DNA of 64,000 bases from Effrenium voratum (GCA_963377175.1 CAUJNA010002179.1:321001-385000), one strand, 5' to 3'. Positions 43,228-55,254 are shown, counted from the first letter of the stretch. Notes: generated by a model from the sequence alone, not told the origin. Translations and numbers: made by a program.

Positions 43228-43321
43228 CATGGAGTCTCCATGACCCTTTAAAAATGGGTCCATGACCCCCTTATTTTGGGTAATGAATAACCCCATTTTT
43301 AAGGGTCATGGAGACTCCAGG
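43228..43321. mobile_element. Family B element B11
   Basis: TA-CATGGAGTCTCCATGACCC...AGGGTCATGGAGACTCCAGG-TA, 94 bp, nearly perfect arms. Confidence 0.85.
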
Positions 43322-43464
43322 TAGGTAAAACAACTGCTGGTGACGTTTTGCCAAGAGCCAACCGGAAGAGCTCAGAGCGGAAGCTTATTTCACCCCTTTG
43401 AGAGAATCCCCAAACACACTCCCAAAGAAAGACACCTGTCGGGGAAGACTAAAATACACGGTGC

Positions 43465-43700
43465 GTGTTGGGGTGGACGCAGTTCTGTAGTTCTATGCCG
43501 GTAAAGAGGATGAAGAGGATGGCAAAACCCAATGAGGGGCAGTTGGCAGCTGAAGTGCGCTCAACTGGATCTGGGTGTGAAACCCATTTCTTTGAGGGTA
43601 CCTGGTTTTTCGGGAGGAGGAAAAGCCATGCCCAACTTTCAGACTCTGAGGTCCGGACAGCCAGGGCCGTCTCCTCGTTCAGAACCCGCGCGCAAGGCAT
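43465..43700. other. Exon-like DNA open on both strands
   Basis: The plus frame reads PVKRMKRMAKPNEGQLAAEV and FRTRAQGMWPFLAEKTF; the minus frame reads ARVLNEETALAVRTSES. One may be coding; I cannot decide. Confidence 0.25.
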
Positions 43701-43793
43701 GTGGCCCTTCCTGGCGGAGAAAACCTTCGCCTATCGCGGGTGCGACTCTCGGGGAGAGAGGGTTGGAATGACTCCTACCTCAAGTCTCCACCC

Positions 43794-43885
43794 GAAGGTC
43801 TCCATGACCCTTTAAAGATGGGTCCATGACTCCTCGAGTTTGGGTAATGACCCAACCATTTTTTAAGGGTCAGGGAGACTCTAGG
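43794..43885. mobile_element. Family B element B12
   Basis: GGTCTCCATGACCCTTTAAAG at left and AGGGTCAGGGAGACTCTAGG-TA at right. It shares that TA with the family A copy that follows. Confidence 0.75.
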
Positions 43886-43887
43886 TA

Positions 43888-43950
43888 CTGTGGATGGTTT
43901 CGCGAAATCCGCGAGTCTCGCACCACCGAACTCAGAACCCAACACCTGGA
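43888..43950. mobile_element. Family A, left half
   Basis: CTGTGGATGGTTTCGCGAAATCC then GCGAGTCTCGCACCACC; the right half is absent. Confidence 0.65.
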
Positions 43951-44499
43951 CTCGGTCATTTCATGTTTTCGCAGATGCCCCCCCCAAACCAACAGCAAAA
44001 ATAATCATGAGGTATACAACCACGGTATCACCAGTATGTAAAGGGTATACACCCGCCGCGATGGGGAACCTCGCAAGGGATTGGCATTTACGCTTTCTGG
44101 TCCCTTGCAAGCATGTTCTTTTCTCCCGAAAGCATTGCGAAGCGCCATCTGACTTGACCCGCGGGGTAGCGATTTGGGGTAGTGCAACCATCTTAGACAA
44201 ATAAATCAAGTTGGCATGTCCAGATAGTTTTGAAGGTATGGTTGCAGAAATATGGATGCTGTCAGAATAGGGGGACCCACACCAGCGTGTGTGTGTGTGT
44301 GTCAAAATAGGGGGAGATATTTTCTGTTTGGTTTCCCTTTAACCTGCCCCAAAAAGGCTCTTCTCGGGAAAAAACCCGCGCCCAAAAAACCAACAACAAA
44401 AAACAGTTGCCTTCGCCAGCTGTTTTTCCCCGCCTGCGCGCGTGGGCTGCCGCGGCGAATCCCAGCTTATCCGTCTTCGTGAGGCTGGCACCTCAGCAA

Positions 44500-44820
44500 A
44501 ACCGGTGCTTTCATCAAGGCCGACATTGGGGGCAGTTGATCTTCTCTCAACTCGATGGCACTGGCACTGGCACTGGCAGTTGATCTTCTCTCAAGGCCGA
44601 CACCGGGGGCTTCCGTAGGATTCTTGTTTTGGTAACATCGATGGCACTGGCACTTGATTGGAACCAAAACTCACTTCCGAGGAAATCCACTTCTGTGATA
44701 CAGAAAGGGCTTCCCAAAGACGTTCACAAACCTCTTGATCCCGCAACCCTGTGTAGTGTAGGAGTCCTTTTGGTAAAATCGATGGCGCTGGGAAATGATT
44801 AGAACCAACCTGCAGCCGGT
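44500..44820. repeat. Diverged tandem repeat with CGATGGCACTGGCACTGG
   Basis: CAGTTGATCTTCTCTCAA occurs twice 58 bp apart. (T)CGATGGC(A/G)CTGG recurs at 44555, 44640 and 44782, followed by GATTGGAACC-like words. Confidence 0.55.
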
Positions 44821-44829
44821 GCCATCTAG

Positions 44830-47380
44830 GTTCACCTACAAAGGCCACCTATGCTGACTTCCTCAGGGCCAAAAAGAGTACAAACTATGTTCTTTGCCAC
44901 TAGAATGGTCTTCCCATAAAGTATATATAAAGTCCAGCAACTCAGGGAGTGAGTCGAACCGGCCATTTTGCCAGAGGTTTAGAGTAAGGCTTATTTGGCT
45001 ATGATGTCTATGAGAGTTGGAGCCACCTTCAAAGTGGTTGGTGGACAAATTCATCCCCACCTAAATGATGTCCATCACTTCTGGATCTTCAATTGATATT
45101 CATACCTCGAATTCCACTAGTTGGTGGTTTGGATTTGTGGTTTGGAGGTGTTCCGGGGGGTGGTTTCTAATTTACCATCTACGAGAGGGGCTCAAACACC
45201 CCGAACCGCCAATCAAATAAGGGTTACCCGAATTTGAGAGAGTTCTTGTGAGTTTACATGGGTGTGAATTTTCGTAGGGCACCCATTGCTGGGCATCACT
45301 TGGGTGGGGATTCATGTCCGCCAACAACTGTTGAGAGGGAGCTCACATACTAGACATAAACAACAAAAATAACAAACGATGAAGGTGCGTTCTGCCTGGT
45401 TTTTCGTCGACGAAGTCATTTCGAGCTTCGAGTCTGGAGTCTCTTGAGTCTCGGGCTTCGAGTTTCAAGCGCCCCCATGGCAAAACCCCTCGCCTGGGCT
45501 TTAAACGTGTTTGACTGGTGGGGTACATGCGGAAACCCCACCACTAAATGACTAGACCAACTAAGAACATCTAAAAACCCAAGTTGAGCCGGATGGCTGG
45601 GAAAAACCAAGTCAAGTGCCACTTGCCCCTTTGAAGGCCTAGACGTCAAAAACTCCCAAGAAAACCTTCTGGCAAACTCCAAAAGGTCAGGTCTACAAAA
45701 CTTACCTCAGTTGCCCAAAGGACCTGGAACCAAAAGGTTAACCTTTTGGGGCCATGACTAAATATGGGAACCCAAAATTGGAAAGCCAAAAGGTCAAAAG
45801 GCCGATTCGCTTTGAACAACTGAGATACAACTCAAAAGTTGCCTGGACCTCTTGAAACGAAGTCGTTGGGGAAAACCTGAAGGAAAGGTTGCTCCGTTTT
45901 GGGCAACGTTGACGTCGAGCGGGATGGAGTTGGTAACTTCGTCTTTGGGGACTGGAGCTTTGGTTGCCAGGACTGAATGATAGTGGGCAAAGAAAACCAG
46001 ACAACTCTTTGAGCCTTTTTTTTGAGAAGCCGCGTGGGTCCAAGCTGCACAAAACAAGAAGTATATAGACACCACACCTGCACCCTCAAAGTTCCCTCAA
46101 ACATGGGTTCTTGCCCCAAAATTATGGTTGGTGAATTCCCTTCTTTATGGGTAGTTTGAGGGTTCTGGCAGACAATAAGTGGGTTCCTATAGCAAGTCTC
46201 GAAACCAAGCCACCAAGCCATGAGCCTCTTGGTAGCTCGATATCCCTAGCTGAGCCAAGGCTTGAAGCCAAGCCCTTGTTCCATCGTAGGTTCCCAAGGT
46301 AAGTGAAGTGAACTGTTGAGGGCTCAACTGGGGTCAACAGGGTTTTTTTTGGGGTAGTCTGGTCATCTTTTCGGAAGGCCTCATTTTAAATTGGTGAATC
46401 ATGTCAACTCTGGGTTTCTCAACTCTAGGTCTTATCATGGATAATTCCCCAGGCCTGCAACAACTGGATCGAAACGCCTGAAATCACTGGGCCTGACTTT
46501 CATGAAATCTTTAGCTTGTCAACCGTGCACCCGGGGTCCTTTGGGTCTGGGGTGGTCTGTCATTTAACCCAGGGTTGATGAACTCCTTCTTGAGCTGTAT
46601 GGGTGGTCGTTTTGAGGGTGCTCCCTCTTTGTGTGGTTTACAAGGGAAATCAAACGAAAAAACCATCCCCTCAAAGAGGCACCCGCATATGGGAGAGACA
46701 GTTTCACCCTCCGGGGGAAAAAAGTGAGGTCTATTCATCCGGGGTTGGTCATATAAAGGCCTGAATAATCAGAATGGGCAAAGGGCCCGCAGGAGCCCAG
46801 CAGCCACAGCAAGCCAACATGTGAGCTCGGGGGTTCGACCCACACAGCCACACACGCACACGCAAGGATGGTAAAGGCCATCCCGAAGGCCCTAAGGCTT
46901 GGGTTGGTACCATCGCCCATTCGATGACAGGGGAGGTCGTAAGGTTGTGGCAAACCATCGGGGCCTGAAAGGCGCATGGCACGGAGAAATCCCCAAAGGA
47001 ACCGGCCTCCCCCAAATGGACATGGCTAAACTAGCGAGCGCCTTGATTTGGCCGGAAACCTCGTGAGTCCCCCGATGTTCCTTTTGAATAGACTACTACC
47101 GAACGGCGAAGCAGCGCCCAAACTCCATTGACTGTTGGTTCATGAGGTTGATACAGGCCTTATCCCTATTGAAAACCCATTGATGTGGAACCGAACCACT
47201 TAAAACGCGCAAAAAGTGCTTGCGATCGATGTGATCCGTGGCTTCGAATTCTTGGAGGAGCAAACCATTCAGTACTTCTTTGGGGTGTCTTCAAATCCGG
47301 CAACCCCCAAACTGCCGGGCTTTCCTTTTGGTTTCCGAATCCCTTTCCACCACTCAACCCCGCATGGGCCGCCGCGAGAG
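44830..47380. other. No firm gene; family F copy and SINE-like B box
   Basis: A family F piece lies at 45,715-45,800. GGGGGTTCGACCC near 46,830 is a good tRNA B box after an A-box-like AGAATGGGCAAAGG. Otherwise nothing supportable. Confidence 0.35.
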
Positions 47381-47389
47381 AAAACTCTC

Positions 47390-47454
47390 CGTGGCCAGGG
47401 GGCCGTTTTCCACGAGCAGCCGCACGCAGTCCAGGTGCCCGCTGATCGCGGCGC
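47390..47454 (-). CDS. Ankyrin-repeat exon (GHLDCVRLLVENG)
   Basis: CGCCGAG|G acceptor, then AAISGHLDCVRLLVENGPLAT. This matches the second helix of an ankyrin repeat (AAxxGHxxxVxLLLxxG). A GA donor (ACG|GAGAG) would fit the gene's habit. It is the most downstream ankyrin piece seen; the matching TPLH-type start must come from an undetected exon upstream. Confidence 0.6.
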
Positions 47455-47611
47455 CTCGGCGCTCGGAGCTCGGCACGGCTGTCGGCGCGGGTCCCGGGTC
47501 CGTGGAAAACCCGGGCTGTGGAGGGTGGAGAAGTCACCACCTGGGAAAAAAACAAGAAAGGAAAAACAACACATTTCGTTGATTTGGCATATGCATGTCA
47601 ACTTGCTATGC

Positions 47612-47692
47612 CACAACGTTTGTGACTATTCGCAGGGGAATCGAACCATTCCAGGGTTTCTCGGGTGGTGCAGGAGTTCGTCAGTCCGCAGT
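47612..47692. mobile_element. Family A, right half
   Basis: ACGTTTGTGACTATTCGCAGG, ATTCCAGGGTTTCTCGGGTG, GCAGGAGTTCGTCAGTCCGCAG. Confidence 0.6.
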
Positions 47693-47699
47693 GTGCTCA

Positions 47700-49230
47700 A
47701 ACTACCTATCAGCTTCCCCAAAAACGTGGCTTGGAACGAACCTCATTTACTCTCTTGTTTGCCCCTCATGTCCTTCTATATTTGGGGTCCTTGGATGTTC
47801 AAACCAAGTAGGCAATAACAATCGCTATCAGACAACTAACCCCAGTTACCCCGGCTATAACTCCGGCAAACATATTGGATGTGTTTTCTGTGGACTCCCC
47901 CTGTTCCTCTTTCCATTCTCTTTTAGTACTCTTCTGCTATGCTACAGGGGCGGATCCACAAAAAAGGCATTCAAACCGTTTCCTAGAAAAAACACCTTGA
48001 TTATGCCCTGCTTGCCAAGTGGGGTTGAACATACACTGCCACTGTCAAAGGTCCGAAACGGGGGACATGAGGGATCTTGTTGGGACAGCGAAACAAATCA
48101 GAGGGCAGCCACTCTCATTGCCCAGGACAAACCACACGACCAGCGCTGGTTGCCCTGGCAAATGGAAGCAAGGACTAAAACATGCGGTGCATATCCTGGT
48201 GGTTTAGCGTTTGTCCCATACCCAGAATAGGGAAACCCCTCCAAAAAGACTGGAATGTGAGGGCACTGCTGGCACGGGCGACAAGATGTTTTGCTTGAGG
48301 ACCCCACCCCCCACCCCGAAAGACCAATCCACCAACCGTGCAGGCGGCCTTCTGGCCTTAAAAACTGCCCAACCCTTGGCACCTTTCAAGATGGAACAAA
48401 GGTCGTCCACTTTTTCGTCTTGCAAAGGGCCACACAGCGTCTGATTCTTCCCCACATGCGGGGCCTGCCCGTGTGTGTGCAACGCGTGCCCTTCCTCTCC
48501 CCTCGAGGTGGGCGGTCCATGGCCACCTATTACCCAAGCACCGGTCTGTTCACCACAGGTCTGAGTCAAGGAGAGCTGGGGGGCTATGAGGCCTAGTCTT
48601 GGAATAACGCAAATGGACACCAATCCCCCAAATGATGTCCACTGCCCGTTGCGAGCTGGTTTTAGAAGGGGCGCAACACCCGCGTCGCAGCACGGAGAGC
48701 TCCGGCAGGACTATACCGATGCTGGTCCGGCGCTTTGATCCAGGAGCGCCACGCATCTGTGGAAAGCCGCCCGTGTCTGGCCAAACGTTTTGTCAAGGGA
48801 CTTGAAGCCTGTGGAGGCTTGGCCCAAGCATTTCCGTTGCGCAAGGCCGAGGATGGGTTGGCCGAGGATGCGGGCGGCCACAGCAAGCGGTTTTCGGGTG
48901 GCTACGGTAAGACGGGAATGTCCTTCCTTCTTCTCTTGACCTTCCATCTCCCACGACTCCAAGGTAGAGGCTGGTGGGAGAGACTGTGGAAGGGATAAAG
49001 AGAAGGTCATTGCAGTCTGTATTATTCCTACCTCTGGATCCACCATTATATGGCAAGGGGTGCCCCTTGTCTAGTGGCTTCAAAGGGAAACCAAAAGGAC
49101 AACCGAAGCCCTCGGAGCCCCTGAGGGCGCACAACCCAGATTGAGCTTTGGGGCCCGAGCGCATCAAGGGTGTAGTCCCCAAGAAGTCCTGACGCACAGA
49201 ACGCACGAAATGCTGGCTCCAGGTGCTTGC
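47700..49230. other. Unresolved exon-like DNA
   Basis: A plus-strand piece at 48,741-48,906 (SRPCLAKRFVKGLEACGG; GATCCAG|G acceptor, CTACG|GTAAGA donor) competes with minus-strand RAAFHRCVALLDQSAGPAS, which is weakly ankyrin-like. Minus DDLCSILKGAKGWAVFKAR near 48,360 also looks coding. Confidence 0.3.
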
Positions 49231-49243
49231 CGTTGGCACAGGT

Positions 49244-49327
49244 GGCTATGGGTCAAAAATGTGTACCCAAGTGGAACCTAAAACTACAACCTGCGGTCCC
49301 CTGGAGTTGTTTTTGACCCATACCCAG
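49244..49327. mobile_element. Family G element
   Basis: AGGTGGCTATGGGTCAAAAA and TTTTTGACCCATACCCAGGTG. Read as an intron, it would run GTGG...CCCAG. Confidence 0.75.
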
Positions 49328-50119
49328 GTGACCTTCTGGCGGAATAGAGGTGGGGTTCCCGTGGTAAATGAAGCAACACCCACTCTAAGCAAGCGAAACC
49401 CATCTATTTCTTACGAAAACTAGCCGATCAACAGGATCGACCGTCAAGGTCACCCAGTCGTAGAGTGAAGGGCTTTGACCTCCAAAAGTCAAATTAAGGA
49501 TCCCAGAAAAAACCATCGGGTGGTTCCACACAAACAGAACGGTGCAGTTTACAAAGGTGCTTTTGGAGGTCCAAACAAGTCGGGGATCTGGAGGGACCCC
49601 TCACACCCAAACCTTGGCCCTGCCAGGGGCCAAAGAGAAATCCATCCCTCAAAGGGAAAGGCGCCTTCCTGGGGCCAGATTTCGTTTCCCTTGGGTTGGT
49701 TGCAGTTTGTGGTTTCCCTTCAACCAGATGTGGGCGTGACGTTTGTTCAATGCGCTTTTGGAGAGAGGCATCGCCAAGGGTAGACACCCTTCAACATCTG
49801 GAAGCACAATCTTAGCCATTGCCAGCTTGCCTACTAGGGTTTGTGTTTGAGGGAACTCCAAAATAAGTGGTATCCATCTTTGGGTTTGCCTTTGAAGCAA
49901 CCCTTTCAAAAAGAGTCACACCCACATCTGGAAACCAACCCAAAGAAGAAATCTGGAACAAGGCTGGCAAATTTTTCTGGGAAGTCCTCTTTTGAATTTC
50001 CCCCAAAACCTTCATTTGCGAATGCGTCACAAGAATATGCAAATACGAAATCACCTTACCCCTAAGGAACTGAATTCACCGAAGCCATACATCCACAAAT
50101 TACACAACAGTCGGGCAGC

Positions 50120-50200
50120 GGCAGAACTTGAGCCCGCAAGCTCCCTTCGCGTGGGCAAACAGAGTGCACTGCCATTGTGCCACAGGCCCTTTGTGCCCCT
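50120..50200 (-). repeat. tRNA-like SINE head
   Basis: Minus strand: GTGGCACAATGGCAGTGC (A box with a 4-bp D stem GCAC/GTGC) and CGGGCTCAAGTTCTGCC (B box). The anticodon arm does not fold cleanly. Confidence 0.45.
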
Positions 50201-51696
50201 GGAATAAACGGAAGGCCCGTGCTAGATTTACGGAGCAAAGCCTTGTCGTTTCCCTTGGCTTGAACAAGCCCGCTGATGTCATGAGTCTGGTAAACGCTTC
50301 CCTTGCTTCACAAAATAGGCTGGAGATTGCATGCTCGTCTCTCTGCTTCTGTGTTTCAGGTCTGTGTCTGAATCTGGGATTGTGCCTGGGTCTGTGTCTG
50401 GGTCTGTGCGCATGCGGTTTTGGGATATGCCCGATTCTGCAAAATGACGTGACAAGGCTTATGAATTGTTGGTCAATCGGATGCCATGATCCCCAAACAG
50501 AAAACGGATGGAACGGACCTAAGGACTAAGGATTGCATTTGAGAAGCCCAGATAAAGCCGGCCCTTACCGCCCCACTTCGCACAACCCTGGAGGCGTTCT
50601 CGAAGGCTCCCCTCAAATGTGGACCCGCTGGCTGGTCGCTTCTATTCGCTGCTCGTTCTTTGACACACACACACACACGCTCGCAAGAGTCCATGTTTTC
50701 AGTGTGCATCCAATGAGGCAGTTGGGACTTGTTGATTCGGCTTCCTCGCGAATCAGTTGGAGCACTGTTAACGGTGCCTAAAATGAGTTGCAGTTGCTGT
50801 GCCCTTTGATTAGGGTACAACTCCTTTTTGGTAAGAGCACTCCTAACCCCGGCCAACAAACTGATGTCTTTTTTGGGGGGAACCCCCAAAATGGAATTCG
50901 GTGTTCCTTTTTGTTTCCTTTAAAACCACCCTCAACAAAAGACACGCCCCAAATATCGACCCTTTTCACGGGCGTCTCCTTGCCACTCGCACCTGGTGTC
51001 CCATAGCTCAGCAAACATTGCCCCCCCCCTCCAGGAACAGCTACAAATACCCGGGACCGCAAGCCCTCAGTCCCCTTAAAGATTAGGGGGTGTCTTTTTT
51101 GGAGGGTACCCCCTTTTATGTGGCGTTCCGCTATTTGTTTTGCTTTGGGGACTTTGGTAGAGTTCTTGACGAAAGGACCTGACTCACACGTCTGGCACAC
51201 AAGTGTCCCACATCGGGGAAAGTATTGATGGATTCCAACAAACCCATTGGAGCCAAACAAAAAAGCAGGAAAATCTAAGTCAGAGCTCAAACTGGGGAAA
51301 TGAAAATTGCAATGTGTTTGTTGTTTTTGCCACATGGCAAACAGTGGAACCCGAAGTTCAACCGGTAGACAACAACATATTTACTCGTCATGTACTCCCC
51401 GTGCCCACCAGAGAATGGCCAAAGTCGAGTGCAGGAGTGAGGGGAGGGGGAGCGTTCACCAACCATAATGTTTGGGTTGCAAGAACCCTTCTTTCAGGGA
51501 ATGTTGCGGGTTTAGGCGCCTAACATGGCCAACGAGTTTTGGGCTCGTACAGTTTGTTCAAAGCCCGGTAGAAGCATCTAAAGCTTGGCCCGCTGGGGTG
51601 CTCCGAAAAACATATGTCCAGAGTCGGTTTCATAATCCGTCTATCTGGACCCTCAAAATTCCCTTAGCATTTTCAAATGAGGTACCCAACAAATAC

Positions 51697-51790
51697 AAAC
51701 ATACAAACAAACAAACAAACCAAACAAACAAACAAACCAAACAAACAAACAAACAAACAAACCAAACAAACAAACAAACAAACCAAACAA
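51697..51790. repeat. (CAAA)n/(CCAAA)n microsatellite
   Basis: CAAA tetramers with regularly spaced CCAAA units. Confidence 0.95.
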
Positions 51791-51833
51791 ACACCTATGT
51801 GATGGTTCTGAGACCTCTCTAATGAGCTCCAAC

Positions 51834-51920
51834 CCGGTCCTGAACGTCCACATCGGCGCCGTTCTTAATCAGGAGCTTCAGGCAGGCATAGTTCCCCCGG
51901 AAGGCGGCGTGCATGGCGGC
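51834..51920 (-). CDS. Ankyrin-repeat exon (AAMHAAFRGNYACLKLLIKNGAD)
   Basis: Pyrimidine tract and CGGAG|GCC acceptor, 29 codons, CGG|GTTGG donor. With the last four residues (RGWT) of exon 53251-53316 it makes exactly one 33-residue repeat ending DVDVQDR. Ankyrin repeats are protein-binding helical modules. High third-position GC. Confidence 0.8.
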
Positions 51921-51965
51921 CTCCGAGGAAAAAAACAAATAAACGTAGAAATCCTCGGTGGCGAA

Positions 51966-52050
51966 ATCTGCTCCCCTGCTTTTTTCTAACTTTGAGTGGT
52001 TTAGTGGAAAACCCCATTAGTTGGCAAAAAGTTGTTCAGTCCTAACAGCC
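51966..52050. mobile_element. Family D, short subgroup
   Basis: ATCTGCTCCCCTGC, GGTTTAGTGGAAAACCCCAT, TTGGCAAAAAGTTG; lies just upstream (minus strand) of the ankyrin exon. Confidence 0.6.
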
Positions 52051-52100
52051 CTTGGCAAAATGCACCAAAGAATCGGCCGTGGGTGGGAAGGAGTTGTTGC

Positions 52101-52213
52101 TGTGGGTCAAAAATCGGGTCACACACCAAAATGGGTTACCCAAAATGGGTTGATGGAACCACGGAAACTAAAGTCTGCGGCCCAATTCCTGGTTTAATTT
52201 GGACCCATAACCA
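52101..52213. mobile_element. Family G element
   Basis: TGTGGGTCAAAAATCGGG at left and TTTGGACCCATAACC at right, with ACTAAAGTCTGCGGCCC inside. Confidence 0.65.
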
Positions 52214-52234
52214 TTTGTTGCTGCCTCAAACATA

Positions 52235-52325
52235 CCCGGAGTCTCCTTCTGACCCTAAAATGGTTGGTGATTGCCCGAAATAATGGGGTGGACCCATGTT
52301 TAAAGGTTCAGAAGGAGACTCCAGG
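52235..52325. mobile_element. Family B element B13
   Basis: TA-CCCGGAGTCTCCTTCTGACC...GGTTCAGAAGGAGACTCCAGG-TA, CTTCTGACC subgroup. Confidence 0.85.
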
Positions 52326-53250
52326 TATGAACACCACCTGGTGCTTTAGCAACCTTCTCCTTCAAAAGTGACCAAGCCGGTCGATTGGCTCTCAAATGCA
52401 TTCTGCCCCCCACGCCTGTTCAGACAAGCCATCCCGATAGTTTGTTTAGGGAGGGATTTCAACCGGTACAAGCTGGTAGAAACTGACCCCTGGAGGTGAT
52501 TCCCACGCGTCGCTGTTCGGTGGGCCACCTGGTTTAAATATGGAACCCAACTCGCAATGTCAGCTTCAGGCTTCCCAAAAACACAAGATATGCTCACCAG
52601 TCGCGACGGTTTTCCTTCAAAACAACTGGGGGGCAAACAAAACACACGTCCCTTTACCAAATCGAGTTACCTCCATTTGCTTAAGTTCCCTGGAGACAAT
52701 ACACATATGTTCAGTAGTGAAATTGATTCACTTAAAATAGCAAATGGAAGGTTACTTGATGCGTGTTGCCCATTTTCTGGCCTAACCTGATGTGGTAACT
52801 GCTTTATGCCTGCAGCTTTACCCCGAGGGTTGAGGGTGGGTTACCGGGTCTTTGGGGTCAAAGAGGCAGGGGTCCTTGAAGGCGCACCGAAACACGACTT
52901 GGCAAATGCGAAGAAACAAAAAGAGGCGAAACAGCTGGGAAGGTGGTTGTTGTGGTGTCTCTCAACCTCAAAACTGATGGTTGCCGGTTGGTGTCCTTTC
53001 CCGAAAAGAGTACCTTCAGAAAAAGGACGAGCCAACATGGATCCAACACGTGTGTTTGTCCTTTTTTGCGGGGGACATCGCAAAATGGTGGTGTAAAGGG
53101 AAACAACCACAAAAACAACCATTTTTTGGGGGGGGGGCGGGGTTCCCTTAAAAAACAAAAAACAGACCCAAATATATAAGATCCTTCCAGCGCCCCAAAT
53201 CCTGGGCTCGAACACGGGCCCTTTGGAGAGCGCTCGCTCGGGCTCCGGGC

Positions 53251-53316
53251 CGTCCAGCCCCGGTTGTCGGACTGGTCCAGCTGCGCCCCGTGGGCGATGA
53301 GCTGTGAAAGGCATTC
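53251..53316 (-). CDS. Ankyrin-repeat exon (ECLSQLIAHGAQLDQSDNRGWT)
   Basis: CGAAAG|G acceptor, 22 codons, ACG|GCCCGG donor (GC). Residues 1-18 complete the repeat begun in exon 54900-54946; RGWT starts the next. Both joins give exactly 33 residues, which selects these non-GT boundaries over alternatives. Confidence 0.75.
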
Positions 53317-53336
53317 CTTTCGCACGCGTCGAGTCG

Positions 53337-53425
53337 TGCAGCCTACCTCCCTTAGTCTCCACCTCTCCCCCTTGGTCTCAACCTCAGCCTACCTCCCTCA
53401 ATTTCAGCCTACCTCCCTTGGTCGT
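53337..53425. repeat. CAGCCTACCTCCCTT minisatellite
   Basis: Five to six imperfect units of CTACCTCCCTT(A/G)GT and CTCAACCTCAGC. Confidence 0.7.
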
Positions 53426-53704
53426 GTCTCAAAAAAGGGTGGTTCCTTTCGCGCCGCGTTGCGAAGTCGCGATCGTCGGGCAGTCGAGCCAGGGTCTCTC
53501 GAAACCTGTGGATTCGCGAAAATCATTTTGGAGCTTCCAGTTGCTGAGAAGTCCCCTGGAGAAAACACATCTTTCCAGTGGTGATATGTGGGTGTGCCTT
53601 TGTTGAACTTGGACCCCCCCTCCAAAAAAAGAGAGACTGTGTTCCTTTTGGTGTCCCTTTAAAACTAACCAAAAAAGAGAACCAAATCGGGAAGAAAAAA
53701 AAAC

Positions 53705-53825
53705 ATTTCGCACCACGAAGTGAAACCATGGTTGAAACCATAACGTTCGTTGGTGTTTGCAGGTGCGGAAATATCATTCCAGGGTTTCTGAATGATGATG
53801 CGAGTGGCGGATTTTGTCCATCCAT
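53705..53825. mobile_element. Family A, left tip missing
   Basis: Starts inside at CATTTCGCACCACGAAGTG and ends GGATTTTGTCCATCCATC. Confidence 0.65.
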
Positions 53826-54097
53826 CTCGTGCACAACCATGAAATAAACCTATGTGGGTTGGGTCTCTCATGGGAATTTCTAAGTTTTTGGCGGATTACC
53901 CTCTACGCAACCAAGAAGGTTGTAACTATGTGGTTGTATGCCAACCAACTGGGGGGTTATAACCTACTTACTGTGTGTTATCACATCCAAGTAATTCGAT
54001 GGGGAACCTGCAAATAGATCAAATGCTGCCACTTGCGGTAAAAGTAGGCTGTAGGGAACCAGAGTTTCTGTGCCCTAGGTGATACGAGAATGGCTTC

Positions 54098-54197
54098 CCC
54101 TGAAAACCCCCAGTGAACATCCCAAACCCCACCAAAATAGACTAAAATGGGTGGTGCACCTACCCCAAAATGGTACCATTGGTTTTGACCCACAGCC
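54098..54197. mobile_element. Family G, right part
   Basis: Nearly identical over 90 bases to the interior and right end of 33670-33787 (CCAGTGAACATCCCAA, GGGTGGTGCACCTACCCC). The left arm is absent. Confidence 0.7.
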
Positions 54198-54318
54198 AGA
54201 TAAGTTCTAGGTCATGCTGCAATGAAACCCACCCCCCTCGGCAAGCTGGCAGGGAGTGGTAGCGCAGTAACTATGAGGGGAACATACACCACTAAGTTTC
54301 CTTGAGTATGATCAAATA

Positions 54319-54442
54319 CTCTGGACGGACGAAAATCATTTCGCACCACCTAAGAAACCATGGTTGAGACCATTGTTGGTTGGTATTTTCAGTGGAATCA
54401 TCATTTTTTAGGTGGTGCGAAACGGATTGCGTCCATTCATGG
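54319..54442. mobile_element. Family A element A13
   Basis: TA-CTCTGGACGGACGAAAATC to GGATTGCGTCCATTCATGG-TA. Confidence 0.8.
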
Positions 54443-54796
54443 TATGTCAATATAACATCACCCTCAAAGTAAGCTCAGTTCAACGTGGAAAGCATAGACG
54501 ATCTTTACATCAACCGCAAGCGACACACCGGTCCCCAGTCCGCTGCAGTTGGCTATGTGCAAAAGTAAATGCAGTCAAAGGCCACCCAAAGCTGAAGAGG
54601 GGCATCCGATTAATTGCCTTTTCTTTTAGAAAGGTAGAGCAGGTGACTTCCGGTGGACCGTTTTTCCTTTTAGAAGGGTAGACCCCCTGCTTTGTTACCT
54701 CTTTCAGCTAGGTGGGAGCAGAAGGGGCAATCCTTTTTTGGGGATTGGGGTAAAGGGAAACAAGACGTTGAACACCACTCAACTCATTTTGGGGTC

Positions 54797-54800
<4 letters not shown>

Positions 54801-54833
<33 letters not shown>
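54801..54833 (+). repeat. A33 homopolymer
   Basis: 33 uninterrupted A residues, about 65 bases from an ankyrin exon. Confidence 0.97.
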
Positions 54834-54834
<1 letters not shown>

Positions 54835-54899
54835 GCCCAACCCAGCCACTAAAGATTCGGTTCCCATCAGAGTCCCCCTGTTCAAAACCACACGCGCTC

Positions 54900-54946
54900 C
54901 TTGTGGCCTCGGTCCGCCGCCTCCATGAGGGCCGTCTTCCCGCGAC
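54900..54946 (-). CDS. Ankyrin-repeat exon (RGKTALMEAADRGHK)
   Basis: CTGAG|GT acceptor, 47 nt, AAG|GAGCGC donor (GA). The leading GT completes the Ser codon left open by exon 56957-57055; RGKTALMEAADRGHK is a textbook first half of an ankyrin repeat. Using the nearby GT donor instead would add two residues and break the 33-residue period. Confidence 0.75.
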
Positions 54947-55254
54947 CTCAGATCGCTCCGCCCCTTTGGCTCAGATGGCCTTTCTTGCGATCGGGCAGGG
55001 AAGGCGACATGCCATGACCCCGATTTGAACCATCCAGCTAAGGGTTTCCTTTCAGAAAACCCCCACATTCCCTCATTCCTGATCGCCCCGATCGCAAGTG
55101 TTGGGCATAGGAACCCCAAGGTGGGCGGACCCTTGACCGCATCGACGAAAAGAGACCGGACAAATGCGAGAAAAGCGATGCAGAGGCCATGGTGGAAACA
55201 AGGACAGGCGGGCTTCCCATCCCCGCTGCTTGCTCACTAAAATACCGTGGATGG

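Noticed and set aside
42680..43265. Frames rich in VCLSVCL or NKQTNKQT
   Set aside because: They come from the CAAA/CAGA microsatellite.
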